Position numbers and translations under genes: made by a program. The notes under the pieces were generated by a model. It did no database searches. It had not been told where the DNA came from and saw only the letters and a list, made by a program, of their open reading frames with translations. This document shows positions 1-8,797 of a stretch of DNA of 29,011 nt, one piece after another. The DNA is taken from positions 1 to 29,011 of the forward strand of contig CAJTJA010000028.1 in assembly GCA_910576845.1 (NCBI GenBank), given 5' to 3'. The stretch's first letter is position 1; each line of letters starts with the position of its first letter. This DNA comes from an uncultured Oscillibacter sp. (GTDB lineage: Bacteria > Bacillota > Clostridia > Oscillospirales > Oscillospiraceae).

Positions 1-2614
1 CGTGGCGGTGGGCCCGGGCCTGATACTCGCCGGAGAAGTTCAGGTCGATGTCCGGTACTTTGCCGCCGCCAAACCCCAGAAATGTCTCAAAGGGGATGTC
101 GAAGCCGTCCTTCTCATACTTCGTCCCACAGACCGGGCATATCTTATCCGGCATATCAGCACCGCAGCCATAGGACCCATCCTGGATAAATTCGCTGTTG
201 CGGCACTTCGGGCAGCGGTAATGAGGCGGCAGGGAATTAACTTCCGTGATGCCGGACATATAGGCCGCCAGAGAAGACCCCACGGAACCTCGGGACCCCA
301 CCAAATAGCCGTTTTCCAAGGAGCGCTGAACCAGCTTTTGCGCGGACATGTACACCACGTCGTACTTGCCCAGGATACCCCCCAGCTCCACATTCAGCCG
401 GTCTACAATCAGCTTGGGCGGATTCTCGCCGTAAAGCCGGTGTACTTTTTCCCAAACCAGACGATTCATGTCCTCCTCGGAATTCTCCAGCTTGGGAGGA
501 AACAGCTCCTTGGGCAGGAGCTCAAATGTCTCCACCTGATCCGCAATGAGCCGGGTGTTGGCGACTACTACCTCGAACGCCTTCTCTTTTCCCAAATAGG
601 AGAACTCCTCCAGCATCTCGTCCGTGGTTTTAAAGTAGATGGGCAGGGCCTCATTGGCGTCCGGGAACTTCTTCGACGCCAGAAGAATATGCCGGAATAC
701 CTCGTCCTCCGGCTCCCGGAAGTGGACGTCGCCGGTGGCGCAGACGGGCTTTCCCAGTTCCTCCCCCAGCCGGACAATGGTCCGGTTGAACTCCCGCAGG
801 TCCTCCTCGTCCTTGGCGTCGCCGTTGCGAAGCATAAAGGCGTTGTTGCACAGGGGCTGGATTTCCAGATAGTCATAAAAGGAAGCTATGCGCTTGAGCT
901 CCTCCCAGTCCTTGTGATCCTTGACCGCTTGAAATACCTCCCCCGCCTCACAGGCCGCGCCCACGATGACTCCCTCCCGGTGCTCCTTCAGCAGGCTCTT
1001 AGGGATGGTAGGCACCCGCTTGAAATATTTCAAATTGGAGTCAGAGATCATCTGATAGAGATTTTTCAGCCCTATTTTGTTTCGGGCCAGGAGGATGATG
1101 TGCTTGGGAAAGCGGTTGGATTTGCTCCCCAAGGGCCGCAGCTTCTCCATCTCTCCGTTCACCGCCTGTAGGGTGTGGACTCCCCTTTCATGAAGCATCT
1201 TCCAAAAGGGAATCAGCATATAACCCACCGTGGCCGCATCGTCGCTGGCCCTGTGGTGGTTAAAGGCGGGCAGGTCCAGGTGCTCCGCCACGATATCCAA
1301 TTTGTATTTTCCCAATCCCGGCAGCAGATTCTGAGCCAAAATCAGGGAATCAATGTACGTTGGACTGAAATCCAGCCCCGCCTCACGGCAGCCCTTGCGG
1401 ATGAAGCCAATATCAAACTCTGCGTTGTGAGCCGCCAGGGGCCGTCCGTCCAGGAATTTCAAAAAATCCGCTAGGGCCTGGGCGGGCTTAGGGGCATCTC
1501 TGAGCATCTCGTCTGTAATGCCGGTGAGACCCACAATCTCCGGCGTCAGCCGTTTCCCAGGGTTTACAAATGTCTGAAACCGCTCCGCGATCTCCCCGTT
1601 CCTCAGCACCACCGCGCCAATCTCCGTAATGGCTTCCCGATCCACCCTGAGCCCGGTGGTCTCAATATCGAAGCAGACAATCTCCCCTTCCAGCGGACAA
1701 TCCAGCGTTCCATGAACAGCCACACGGTCATCCACATTGTTGATGAAATAACCCTCCACACCATAGAGAACCTTGATCTTATCCCCCGCGGCATGCCACG
1801 CATCCGGAAAAGACTGCGCCACACCGTGATCCGTAATAGCGATAGCAGGGTGTCCCCAGCGAATAGCCTCCTGGATAACCTCTTTTGTGTCCGTAAGAGC
1901 GTCCATATTGCTCATTTTCGTGTGGAGGTGGAGCTCCACACGCTTCACGGGAGCAGTATCCTGCCGTTCCTCGTGGTCCGTTACATTGATGTGCTGTGGA
2001 TTCAGTTGGATGTCCCTGCCATCCCAGGTAGGCTCCATCTTCCCCTGAACCACCAGCCACATGCCGGGCTTCACCGCACTTTCCAAAGCCTGGGCCTCCT
2101 TGGCGCCCAGATTTTTCTGAACGGTGACGGAGCCGGTGCCGTCGGTCATGTCAATGCTCAGCCGCCACATACCAGGCCGGCGGGTCTCCCGGCATTCAAA
2201 GGCAAAGACCTTGCCGGAAACCGTCGCCGTTCCCATTTTCACACTCAGCTCCGACATGGGTCCAGGCCTGGCCTTGATAGGGTTTCCCATCAGAATCTTA
2301 CCTGGCTTCTTTTTTTGAGCCGCCTTGGGCCCACTGACGCCCCGGGGAGCGGGACTGGACGTACAAGGCGGCGGTGCATCACATGTGATGTTCAGCTCTA
2401 CTTTTTGAAAGCCGTAAACCGCTTTCAGCGTCTCCTCCAGGCTATGAATATTCTCCTGGTCCAGAGGACTTTTCACCATCATATCCAGTTGAATCGACCG
2501 CTCTCCCTGGTCAATGCATCCGTGGGTCAGCTCCGCCCCGGCCAGCCGGAGGCGGAGCTCTGAAGCCGCCGACAGCTCGGCAAAAAATTCAAAAAATGGG
2601 ATGTTTCTCGACAT
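1..2614 (-). CDS. polC: DNA polymerase III PolC-type, alpha subunit (3' end beyond window)
   Basis: Replicative DNA polymerase with built-in 3'-5' proofreading exonuclease, found in low-GC Gram-positives. The minus-strand frame stays open from an ATG at 2614 to the left edge, giving 871 of about 1,440 expected residues. Visible in order: an N-terminal region and OB-fold; the PHP domain start HLHTKMSNMDALT near residue 228; the inserted DEDDh exonuclease with FDIETTGL near 316; then the polymerase region with RGSVGSSLAAY near 778, a zinc-binding pair CPKC/CPVC near 805, and the palm motif PDIDLNFSGEYQ near 855 carrying catalytic aspartates. GGAGA lies about 8 bases before the start. The rest of the palm, fingers and C-terminal domains are outside the window. 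It is the last gene of the pyrH-to-polC run; 200 bases separate it from ispG. Identification is secure. Confidence 0.97.
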   Translation of the reverse strand, partial: MSRNIPFFEFFAELSAASELRLRLAGAELTHGCIDQGERSIQLDMMVKSPLDQENIHSLEETLKAVYGFQKVELNITCDAPPPCTSSPAPRGVSGPKAAQKKKPGKILMGNPIKARPGPMSELSVKMGTATVSGKVFAFECRETRRPGMWRLSIDMTDGTGSVTVQKNLGAKEAQALESAVKPGMWLVVQGKMEPTWDGRDIQLNPQHINVTDHEERQDTAPVKRVELHLHTKMSNMDALTDTKEVIQEAIRWGHPAIAITDHGVAQSFPDAWHAAGDKIKVLYGVEGYFINNVDDRVAVHGTLDCPLEGEIVCFDIETTGLRVDREAITEIGAVVLRNGEIAERFQTFVNPGKRLTPEIVGLTGITDEMLRDAPKPAQALADFLKFLDGRPLAAHNAEFDIGFIRKGCREAGLDFSPTYIDSLILAQNLLPGLGKYKLDIVAEHLDLPAFNHHRASDDAATVGYMLIPFWKMLHERGVHTLQAVNGEMEKLRPLGSKSNRFPKHIILLARNKIGLKNLYQMISDSNLKYFKRVPTIPKSLLKEHREGVIVGAACEAGEVFQAVKDHKDWEELKRIASFYDYLEIQPLCNNAFMLRNGDAKDEEDLREFNRTIVRLGEELGKPVCATGDVHFREPEDEVFRHILLASKKFPDANEALPIYFKTTDEMLEEFSYLGKEKAFEVVVANTRLIADQVETFELLPKELFPPKLENSEEDMNRLVWEKVHRLYGENPPKLIVDRLNVELGGILGKYDVVYMSAQKLVQRSLENGYLVGSRGSVGSSLAAYMSGITEVNSLPPHYRCPKCRNSEFIQDGSYGCGADMPDKICPVCGTKYEKDGFDIPFETFLGFGGGKVPDIDLNFSGEYQARAHRH

Positions 2615-2814
2615 GTTTTCTCTCCGTACTAATTCAGCATTTTCGCAAGCGGATGCTGTAGAAGCCGCTGCGGAACAGCGCCGCTGCCGCAAGCCCAGTG
2701 TTTAAACCAAAAATAGCAAGGCACCCAATCAGCGGATATTTTCCGCCCCAAGTCCAAAAATTGCGCAAGAAGAACCATCAGGCCTCAAAGCAGTACGGTT
2801 TTCTTCTCTGACCG

Positions 2815-3852
2815 TCACAGCCTCTCGATCTCCTCCATCAGCGCATCCACCAGCCGTTCCTGGGGAACCTTGCACAGAATTTCCCCTTTTCGGAACAGCA
2901 GGCCCTCCCCCTTGCCTCCGGCAATACCAATGTCAGCAGAGGCGGCCTCACCGGGGCCGTTAACAGCGCAGCCCATCACCGCCACAGTAATATTCTTATT
3001 ACAATCCGCCAGCCTCCGCTCTACTTCCCCGGCAATGGAGATCAAATCAATTCTCGTTCTGCCGCAGGTGGGACAGGCGATCAGATTCACGCCTTCCTTC
3101 CGCAGTCCCGCCGCTTTTAAAATCTTCTTGGCGGCGTAAATCTCCTCCACCGGGTCGGCAGTCAACGTCACCCGCATCGTATCCCCCACCCCCAAACAGA
3201 GAAGGCCGCCGATGCCCATGGCGGACTTTACCATTCCCATGGAGGGCGTTCCTGCCTCGGTTACACCCAAATGAAGGGGATAATCCGTCTGCTCACTCAA
3301 AGACAAATAAGCCGCCATGGTCAGCGGCACGTCGGAGCATTTGACGGAAATGCAAATATCGTCAAAATCAAACTTGTTCAGCAGCCTCACCTGCCCCAGG
3401 GCACTTTCTACCAACGCCGCGGCGGTAACACCGCCATACTTTGCCCGAAGCTCCTTTTCCAGGGAACCGCCATTGACGCCCACCCGGATGGGAATTCCCC
3501 GCCGGCCGCAGGCATCCGCCACAGCTTTCACCTTCTCTTCCCCACCGATATTGCCGGGATTGATACGAATCGCATCAATCCCCCGCTCCGCGCACGCCAG
3601 AGCAAATTTGTAATTAAAGTGAATATCCGCAACAAGCGGGATGGAAATCTGTTCTTTGATTTTGTCCACAGCCTCCGCCGAGGCCTGATCCGGAATAGCC
3701 ACCCGGATAATCTCACACCCGGCATCCTCCAGCTTCCTGATCTGGCCTACTGTGGCGGCAATATCGTCCGTCTTTGTATTGCACATGGACTGAATGGAGA
3801 CTGGCGCGCCCCCGCCCACCGGAACAGTCCCAACCATGAAACGCTTTGTCAT
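2815..3852 (-). CDS. ispG: 4-hydroxy-3-methylbut-2-en-1-yl diphosphate synthase (flavodoxin/ferredoxin)
   Basis: IspG (GcpE) catalyses the penultimate MEP-pathway step, reductive conversion of methylerythritol cyclodiphosphate to HMBPP, using a [4Fe-4S] cluster in the cytoplasm. The 345-aa protein has the usual bacterial length without the extra plant-type domain. The N-terminal TIM-barrel starts with VPVGGGAPVSIQSMCNT, and IRINPGNIG is the typical barrel motif. The cluster ligands appear as C260 and C263 (CPTCGRT) and C295 (GCAVNGPGE), with the conserved Glu at 302. It lies 13 bases downstream of rseP in the same orientation, and dxr of the same pathway is two genes upstream, so the operon carries two MEP enzymes. 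Start is the ATG at 3852. No alternative function is likely. Confidence 0.97.
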   Translation of the reverse strand: MTKRFMVGTVPVGGGAPVSIQSMCNTKTDDIAATVGQIRKLEDAGCEIIRVAIPDQASAEAVDKIKEQISIPLVADIHFNYKFALACAERGIDAIRINPGNIGGEEKVKAVADACGRRGIPIRVGVNGGSLEKELRAKYGGVTAAALVESALGQVRLLNKFDFDDICISVKCSDVPLTMAAYLSLSEQTDYPLHLGVTEAGTPSMGMVKSAMGIGGLLCLGVGDTMRVTLTADPVEEIYAAKKILKAAGLRKEGVNLIACPTCGRTRIDLISIAGEVERRLADCNKNITVAVMGCAVNGPGEAASADIGIAGGKGEGLLFRKGEILCKVPQERLVDALMEEIERL

Positions 3853-3865
3853 TCACTCTTCCCCC

Positions 3866-4927
3866 TTACAGGAACAAATTCCGCACATCCTTCAGTGTCA
3901 CCAAAAGCATGACTCCCATCAGCAGCACAAAACAGGCTGTGTTTACCGCCGCCTGATATTTCTCCGGTATTTTCCGCTTGAACAGCAGCATCGCAACACT
4001 GTCCACAATTAAAAAGAAAATGCGTCCTCCGTCCAGTGCTGGAATGGGCAGCAGATTCATCACAGCCAGATTAATGGCAATCAGCGCCGCGAAAAAGGCA
4101 ATATTCTCAAAAGCAACGGCCGCCGTTTCCGACGCGTTTCCCACTTCGGTCATGGTACGGACAATGCCTACCGGGCCGCTCATCTCCGAAAAGCCCACAT
4201 TGCCGCGAATCAGCTGGATCAGGCTGAACCATACCTGCTGTACAAAGTCTAATGTCTGGTAACCGATAAACCGGAGCGTTGTCAAAAAGCTGGCGGGAAC
4301 CCGGGCGGCTCCCACCGACAATCCAAAGCGTCCCGGCTGTCCGTCGTATGTTCCCCGGTACAGGGGCAGGTCCTTCAAAACCACCTTTTCTCCGTTCCGG
4401 ATGACCTCTACGTCCATTCCCTCCCCGTCGTTAAAGCGCAGAAACAGCGCCGCGTCTCCCCGAAGATACGTCCGCCAGCCGTCAATCTTATAAAAAATAT
4501 CCCCCTCCATCAGGCCGTTCTCTCCCTCCAGGGGGAAACCCTCCGAAAAACCGGCTATCTGGTCCAAATAGAATCCGCTGGCAGCAGCGAAGATGCATGC
4601 AATCACCGCCACACCTGCCAGCAGGTTCATGAAAGACCCGGCGGCCAGAATAATCAGCTTTTTCCAAAAGCCCTGGTGTACAAAAGAGCGCTCATCTCCG
4701 GTGTCTATGTCGTCCTCTCCCAGGGCGCAGAAGCCGCCGATGGGCAGGAGGCGGATAGAATACTGAGTTTCCCCCGTTTCCCGGTGCCACAGCAGCGGTC
4801 CCATGCCGATGGAGAACTCGTTTACCCGCACTCCGCACAGCCGGGCCGCCAAGAAATGGCCCAGCTCGTGAATAGCAATCAGAAAACCGAAGATAAAAAT
4901 TCCCGCCAGAACATAGATAAAGCTCAT
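3866..4927 (-). CDS. rseP: RseP-type site-2 intramembrane zinc metalloprotease
   Basis: Site-2 protease (M50 family) that cuts transmembrane segments of anti-sigma factors or signal peptide remnants within the membrane. The 353-aa sequence starts with a hydrophobic segment containing the zinc motif HELGH (H20, E21, H24). A PDZ-like region lies in the middle, and the third metal-ligand motif LLPIPALDGGR sits in a membrane segment near residue 300. A hydrophobic C-terminal helix ends the protein. It is 14 bases from dxr and 13 from ispG, an arrangement common in Firmicutes (RasP/YluC in Bacillus). Its substrate in this organism cannot be read from the sequence. Family assignment is firm; the rseP name is by homology and position. 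Confidence 0.94.
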   Translation of the reverse strand: MSFIYVLAGIFIFGFLIAIHELGHFLAARLCGVRVNEFSIGMGPLLWHRETGETQYSIRLLPIGGFCALGEDDIDTGDERSFVHQGFWKKLIILAAGSFMNLLAGVAVIACIFAAASGFYLDQIAGFSEGFPLEGENGLMEGDIFYKIDGWRTYLRGDAALFLRFNDGEGMDVEVIRNGEKVVLKDLPLYRGTYDGQPGRFGLSVGAARVPASFLTTLRFIGYQTLDFVQQVWFSLIQLIRGNVGFSEMSGPVGIVRTMTEVGNASETAAVAFENIAFFAALIAINLAVMNLLPIPALDGGRIFFLIVDSVAMLLFKRKIPEKYQAAVNTACFVLLMGVMLLVTLKDVRNLFL

Positions 4928-4941
4928 GCGTACGCTCCTTA

Positions 4942-6093
4942 TTATAAAGAAAAGTCTTTCAGCACCATTCGCCGGGCCTCCGCATCCGCCTCCAGGACAT
5001 CTGCCAGACTGGGCCTGTGAATAACAGGCAATTCGGTCATAGCGCGGGCAGTGAGTTCAAAAATTTCCCGGAACCTAATACGGTCCTCCAAAAACAACCG
5101 GACAGCCTCCTCATTAGCCGCATTCAGCACGGTGCACGCGGTTCCTCCCTTGGCGGCCGCCACCTCGGCAAGCCGCAGGCAGGGAAACGTTCCGCGGTCC
5201 GGCTCCGTAAATGTCAGCGGCGGGCAGCCCAGCAGGTTCAAAGGCTCCGCCCGGCTCTCCGCCCGCCTGGGATATGTCATGGCATACCGGATGGGCAGAC
5301 GCATATCCGGCGTTCCCATTTGAGCCAGCAGGGCTCCATCCCGGAATTCTACCAGGGAGTGCACAATGCTCTGCCGGTGAATCACCACATTCACCCTCGT
5401 CAAAGGCAGGCGATAGAGCCGCATAGCCTCAATCACTTCCAAGCCCTTGTTCATCAGCGTGGCGCAGTCCACGGTGATCTTAGGGCCCATCTTCCAATTA
5501 GGGTGCTTCAAAGCATCTGCCCGGGTCTTTTGGTTCACCTCTTCTTTGCTCATCCCATAGAAAGGCCCGCCGGAACAGGTTAATACCAGCCGTCGAATCT
5601 CTCCCCGGTCCACACAGCCCTGGACACACTGGAAAATAGCCGAGTGCTCCGAGTCCACCGGAACGATCTCTGCGCCGCATCTGTCCGCCGCCTCCATAAC
5701 CAGCTCTCCGGCACAGACCAGGGTCTCCTTGTTGGCCAGAGCAATGCGCTTGCCTTCCCGGATGGCGGCCATGGTTGGCTTTAATCCCACCATTCCCACC
5801 ACGGCGGTGACCACTGTGTCCACCCCCGGTAATGTCGCCGCCGTGGAGAGGGCAGAAATGCCGCCCTGCACCTTAATTTCCGTGTCCGCCAGACGGATCT
5901 TCAAGTCCTTCGCCGCCGCCGCGTCAGTCATGATGACCAGCCGGGGCCGAAATTTGCGGGCCTGTTCCTCCGCCAGATTCACGTTGTTGTGGGCGGTAAG
6001 GGCCGCCACATTCAGGCTCAGCTCCTCCGCTACTTCCAATGTCTGCCGGCCAATGGAGCCGGTGGAACCCAATATTGAAATCGTCTTACTCAT
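4942..6093 (-). CDS. dxr: 1-deoxy-D-xylulose 5-phosphate reductoisomerase
   Basis: Dxr converts DXP to 2-C-methylerythritol 4-phosphate with NADPH and a divalent metal, the committed step of the MEP isoprenoid pathway. The 383-aa length is normal. The Rossmann motif GSTGSIG is at residues 9-15; LANKETLVCAG, the metal-binding region PVDSEHSAIFQ, the loop CSGGPF and the substrate region MNKGLEVIEA are all present. The C-terminal domain contains TACTVLNAANEEAV. The gene starts at ATG 6093, 15 bases after the cdsA stop and 14 before rseP, so the three are surely one transcript. No oddity seen. Confidence 0.98.
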   Translation of the reverse strand: MSKTISILGSTGSIGRQTLEVAEELSLNVAALTAHNNVNLAEEQARKFRPRLVIMTDAAAAKDLKIRLADTEIKVQGGISALSTAATLPGVDTVVTAVVGMVGLKPTMAAIREGKRIALANKETLVCAGELVMEAADRCGAEIVPVDSEHSAIFQCVQGCVDRGEIRRLVLTCSGGPFYGMSKEEVNQKTRADALKHPNWKMGPKITVDCATLMNKGLEVIEAMRLYRLPLTRVNVVIHRQSIVHSLVEFRDGALLAQMGTPDMRLPIRYAMTYPRRAESRAEPLNLLGCPPLTFTEPDRGTFPCLRLAEVAAAKGGTACTVLNAANEEAVRLFLEDRIRFREIFELTARAMTELPVIHRPSLADVLEADAEARRMVLKDFSL

Positions 6094-6108
6094 ACCCGTA
6101 TCTCTATT

Positions 6109-6909
6109 CTATGGCATCAAGCTGAAAATAATCTCAATGACCGGAGCCACAAACAGTACGCTGTCAAACCGGTCCAGTACGCCGCCGTGGGCCAGGAAAA
6201 GACGCCCGTAGTCCTTGATGCCGAACTCCCGCTTGATAAGAGAGAAGCTCAGGTCCCCCACCTGGGCCACCACGCCGCAGAGGAGGGCTATCAAAATCAT
6301 GGGACCGTATTCGATGGCGGAGCCTCCGAAGAAGCGGTCCATGACCCACACGAACAAAAGGCCGCAAACCACATTCCCCGCCAAGCCCCCGATGGAGCCC
6401 TCGACGGTCTTTTTGGGGCTGACCTTGGGGGCCAGCTTATGCCTTCCCAAAGTCAACCCTGCGAAAAAGGCGAAGGTGTCGCAGGCGAAGCTGAGGATAA
6501 AAGGCAGAAGCAGGTAGGCCCGGTGCATGCCGGAGGCCTCCAAGCGAAGGAAGGAAGCAAAGGAATATCCGATGGCGGCGGCCCCGAAAAAGCCCGCCAT
6601 GATTTGATTGAACTTCACCTCGCCGCCCCGCAGGATGGCGTACCCAAAGAAAAACACCAAGCCCATCAAAAAGAGGACGGATACCCTCTCCGGTGTGTTG
6701 AAATACCAACCCACCGTCAGCCCAGCCAAAAGTGCGCTGAACGCCGCCAGCTCCGCTTTTTTCGTGCCGCTGACGCACTGTTGAAGCTCCATAGTCCCTA
6801 CGCCTGCCAAGGCAATCAGAGCCAAAGCCATCACAATTGAGGGAGCCCCCAGCACCACGTAAAGAAGCGCCGGGACGCCCACCACAGCCACCAGTATCCT
6901 TGACCTCAC
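6109..6909 (-). CDS. cdsA: Phosphatidate cytidylyltransferase (CDP-diacylglycerol synthase)
   Basis: CdsA makes CDP-diacylglycerol from CTP and phosphatidic acid, the branch point to all major phospholipids, as a multi-pass membrane enzyme. The 266-aa protein has about seven to eight hydrophobic segments. Near the C-terminus it carries the family signature KDYGRLFLAHGGVLDRFDS, preceded by SLIKREFG; the motif has Leu-Ala-His where most members have Pro-Gly-His, a mild deviation that leaves the HGG and DR..D residues intact. GRHKLAPKVSPKKTVEGS is the other conserved cytoplasmic motif. It lies 27 bases downstream of the unknown 136-aa gene and 15 upstream of dxr. Confidence 0.95.
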   Translation of the reverse strand: MRSRILVAVVGVPALLYVVLGAPSIVMALALIALAGVGTMELQQCVSGTKKAELAAFSALLAGLTVGWYFNTPERVSVLFLMGLVFFFGYAILRGGEVKFNQIMAGFFGAAAIGYSFASFLRLEASGMHRAYLLLPFILSFACDTFAFFAGLTLGRHKLAPKVSPKKTVEGSIGGLAGNVVCGLLFVWVMDRFFGGSAIEYGPMILIALLCGVVAQVGDLSFSLIKREFGIKDYGRLFLAHGGVLDRFDSVLFVAPVIEIIFSLMP

Positions 6910-6936
6910 GGAACCTCCCCCCTTTCCCTCAGGACC

Positions 6937-7347
6937 TCAGAAGCTGATTTCCCTGCTCTTTCCCCCGCAGGACAGCGTGCCGGTGTTTACCCCGGCCTTT
7001 TTTGTCACGGTAACAGTCCGCCCGCCTCCGAAGACAAGCTCCAGCGTGAAGTCAGTGGGCACCGGCGGCTCCGCAACACAGCCTGTCAACAGATAGCCGG
7101 ACTCCATCTCAGCGAGATTCCAATAATCCTCCTCGCCAAATCCTTTGTAGTCGGACCCGTCCGCCAGCATGTCCAGCGTAATCCTCGCGGCAGCCTTTCC
7201 CGCCTCCTCCTGAATATGGACGGCATACTTTTGGGACTGGGTATAGCTTTTGGGAAGATTTTCATCAAAATAGCTCCGCAGGGGGCTGGCAGCGCCGCCG
7301 GAGGTTCCCGCACCTTTGCCCCCAAAGAGTTTCGAAAACAAACCCAT
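6937..7347 (-). CDS. Conserved-looking hypothetical protein (136 aa) inside the uppS-cdsA interval
   Basis: I do not recognise this protein. It starts at ATG 7347 with AAGGAG about 10 bases upstream, and lies 21 bases after uppS and 27 before cdsA, so it is cotranscribed with lipid and cell-wall genes. The N-terminus MGLFSKLFGGKG resembles a short amphipathic, possibly membrane-touching segment, followed by a Gly/Ser linker. The rest has no obvious transmembrane helix or signal peptide and looks soluble and mixed alpha/beta: an acidic central part (SDYKGFGEEDYW) and a C-terminal beta-rich half (TLELVFGGGRTVTVTKK). The normal Firmicutes order has uppS directly followed by cdsA, so this is a lineage-specific insertion. 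Coding is supported by spacing, ribosome binding site and codon use; function is unknown. Confidence 0.8.
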   Translation of the reverse strand: MGLFSKLFGGKGAGTSGGAASPLRSYFDENLPKSYTQSQKYAVHIQEEAGKAAARITLDMLADGSDYKGFGEEDYWNLAEMESGYLLTGCVAEPPVPTDFTLELVFGGGRTVTVTKKAGVNTGTLSCGGKSREISF

Positions 7348-7368
7348 AATAAATCTTTCTCCTTATAG

Positions 7369-8106
7369 TCATTTCACGCCGCCGAAACGGCGGTCTCTTG
7401 CCTGATAAGCCAGAATCGCCCGGTCCAGCTCCGCCTCGTCAAAATCCGGCCAGAGGGCGTCCGTGTAATAAAGCTCTGAATACGCACACTGCCAGAGCAG
7501 GAAGTTTGAAAGCCGCTGCTCCCCGCTGGGACGGATGATGAGCTCCGGGTCCGGGATGCCCTTGGAATCCAAATAGCCGGAAAAGACCGCCTCGTCCAAT
7601 TCCTCCGGCCTCCGCTTCCCTGCGGCGCAGTCTGCGGCAAAGCACCTGGCCGCCCGGAGGATTTCATCCCGACCGCCGTAGTTCAGGCAGACATTGGCCT
7701 GGAAATCACTGGCGGAGAGATGCTCCGTAATCTCATCCGTTTCTCTTGCCAGAGCTCGAAGTTCTGTAGAAATGGGCGTCATGTCCCCGAAGAAATGGAG
7801 CCGGATATGGTCCCGCTCCATGGTATTCACCGCCTCCAGAAGATACTTCTTCAAAAGTGCCATAATAGCGGAGACTTCTGTCTCAGAGCGTTTCCAATTC
7901 TCTGTGGAAAAGGCATAGACCGTCAGATACTTCACACCGATATTCTTACAGTAGGTGGCAATCCGGCGGAATGTTTCCGCCCCGGCCTTGTGGCCTGCCG
8001 TCCGGGGCAAACCACGCTTTTTTGCCCAGCGTCCATTGCCGTCCATAATGATGGCAATGTGGCGGGGCGGCGCAAGCCGCCCCGCTTCATTATTGTTGCC
8101 CTCCAT
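7369..8106 (-). CDS. uppS: Isoprenyl transferase / undecaprenyl diphosphate synthase
   Basis: Cis-prenyltransferase that extends farnesyl-PP with isopentenyl-PP to undecaprenyl-PP, the carrier lipid for peptidoglycan and wall polymers. The 245-aa length is typical. The signature IAIIMDGNGRWAKKRG holds the catalytic Asp at 22, followed by GHKAG; the C-terminal signature RPSGEQRLSNFLLWQ begins at residue 192, followed by the conserved SELYYTD region. Its ATG shares one base with the frr stop (TGATG), so translational coupling is likely. The MEP genes dxr and ispG in the same transcript supply its substrates. Confidence 0.97.
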   Translation of the reverse strand: MEGNNNEAGRLAPPRHIAIIMDGNGRWAKKRGLPRTAGHKAGAETFRRIATYCKNIGVKYLTVYAFSTENWKRSETEVSAIMALLKKYLLEAVNTMERDHIRLHFFGDMTPISTELRALARETDEITEHLSASDFQANVCLNYGGRDEILRAARCFAADCAAGKRRPEELDEAVFSGYLDSKGIPDPELIIRPSGEQRLSNFLLWQCAYSELYYTDALWPDFDEAELDRAILAYQARDRRFGGVK

Positions 8107-8663
8107 CAGACCGCCATCAATTCCTTTTCTTTCTTTGCCAGCAGCTCGTCCAGCTTCTTGCAGCTCTCGTCGGTGAGCTTCTGGAAATCCTTCTCCACCT
8201 GCTTCAGCTCATCCTCTGTAATCTCAGACTTCTTTTCCTGCTTTTTAAAGTTGTCCATCGCGTCCCGCCGAATATTTCGCACGGCGACTTTTCCGCTCTC
8301 GGCGTATTTGCGGATCTGCTTCACCAGTTCTTTGCGGCGCTCCTCTGTCAGCTGAGGGAAGGCCAGACGCAAAGCCTTGCCGTCGTTCTGGGGATTGATG
8401 CCCAAGTCGGAGTTCTGAATAGCCTTTTCAATCAGCTTCAGCGCGGAGCCGTCCCACGGGGAGATCAGCAGGGTCCGAGCGTCCGGGGATGAGATGGCGG
8501 CAATCTGCTGGATGGGGGTGGGGCTGCCGTAGTAGTCCACCATAATTCGATCCAGCACGGAGGCATTGGCCCGGCCCGCCCGGACAGAGGCAAAGTCCGC
8601 CGCCACGGAGTCAATGCTTTTTTTCATCTTGTCCTCGTATACCTTGTATTCATCCTTTAACAT
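8106..8663 (-). CDS. frr: Ribosome recycling factor
   Basis: RRF splits post-termination ribosomes together with EF-G. The frame is open from 8693, but the better start is the ATG at 8663 because GAAAGGAG lies about 10 bases before it, and this gives 185 aa, the standard family length (MLKDEYKVYEDKMKKS at the N-terminus). Typical segments include DFASVRAGRANASVLDRI, YGSPTPIQQIA and the C-terminal three-helix bundle with NIRRDAMDNFKK. The stop overlaps the uppS start by one base; pyrH lies 134 bases upstream in the same direction. Assignment is secure. Confidence 0.97.
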   Translation of the reverse strand: MLKDEYKVYEDKMKKSIDSVAADFASVRAGRANASVLDRIMVDYYGSPTPIQQIAAISSPDARTLLISPWDGSALKLIEKAIQNSDLGINPQNDGKALRLAFPQLTEERRKELVKQIRKYAESGKVAVRNIRRDAMDNFKKQEKKSEITEDELKQVEKDFQKLTDESCKKLDELLAKKEKELMAV

Positions 8664-8797
8664 AACTGGATTGCTCCTTTCAAAATATATCAAAATGGTA
8701 CAGTCCCGTCACTGCCCCGGCCTGCCTCCAGCCTGATGTATGGGCTCCCTGAACGGCAAGGCCGCTGAGAGTCCCCATATCTTTCAAGAAAAGCAGA

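Noticed and set aside
2..1171. Long plus-strand open frame (389 codons) at the left edge
   Set aside because: It lies wholly antisense to polC, whose protein motifs (exonuclease, PHP, PDIDLNFSGEYQ) are unmistakable; no ribosome binding site or recognisable domain.
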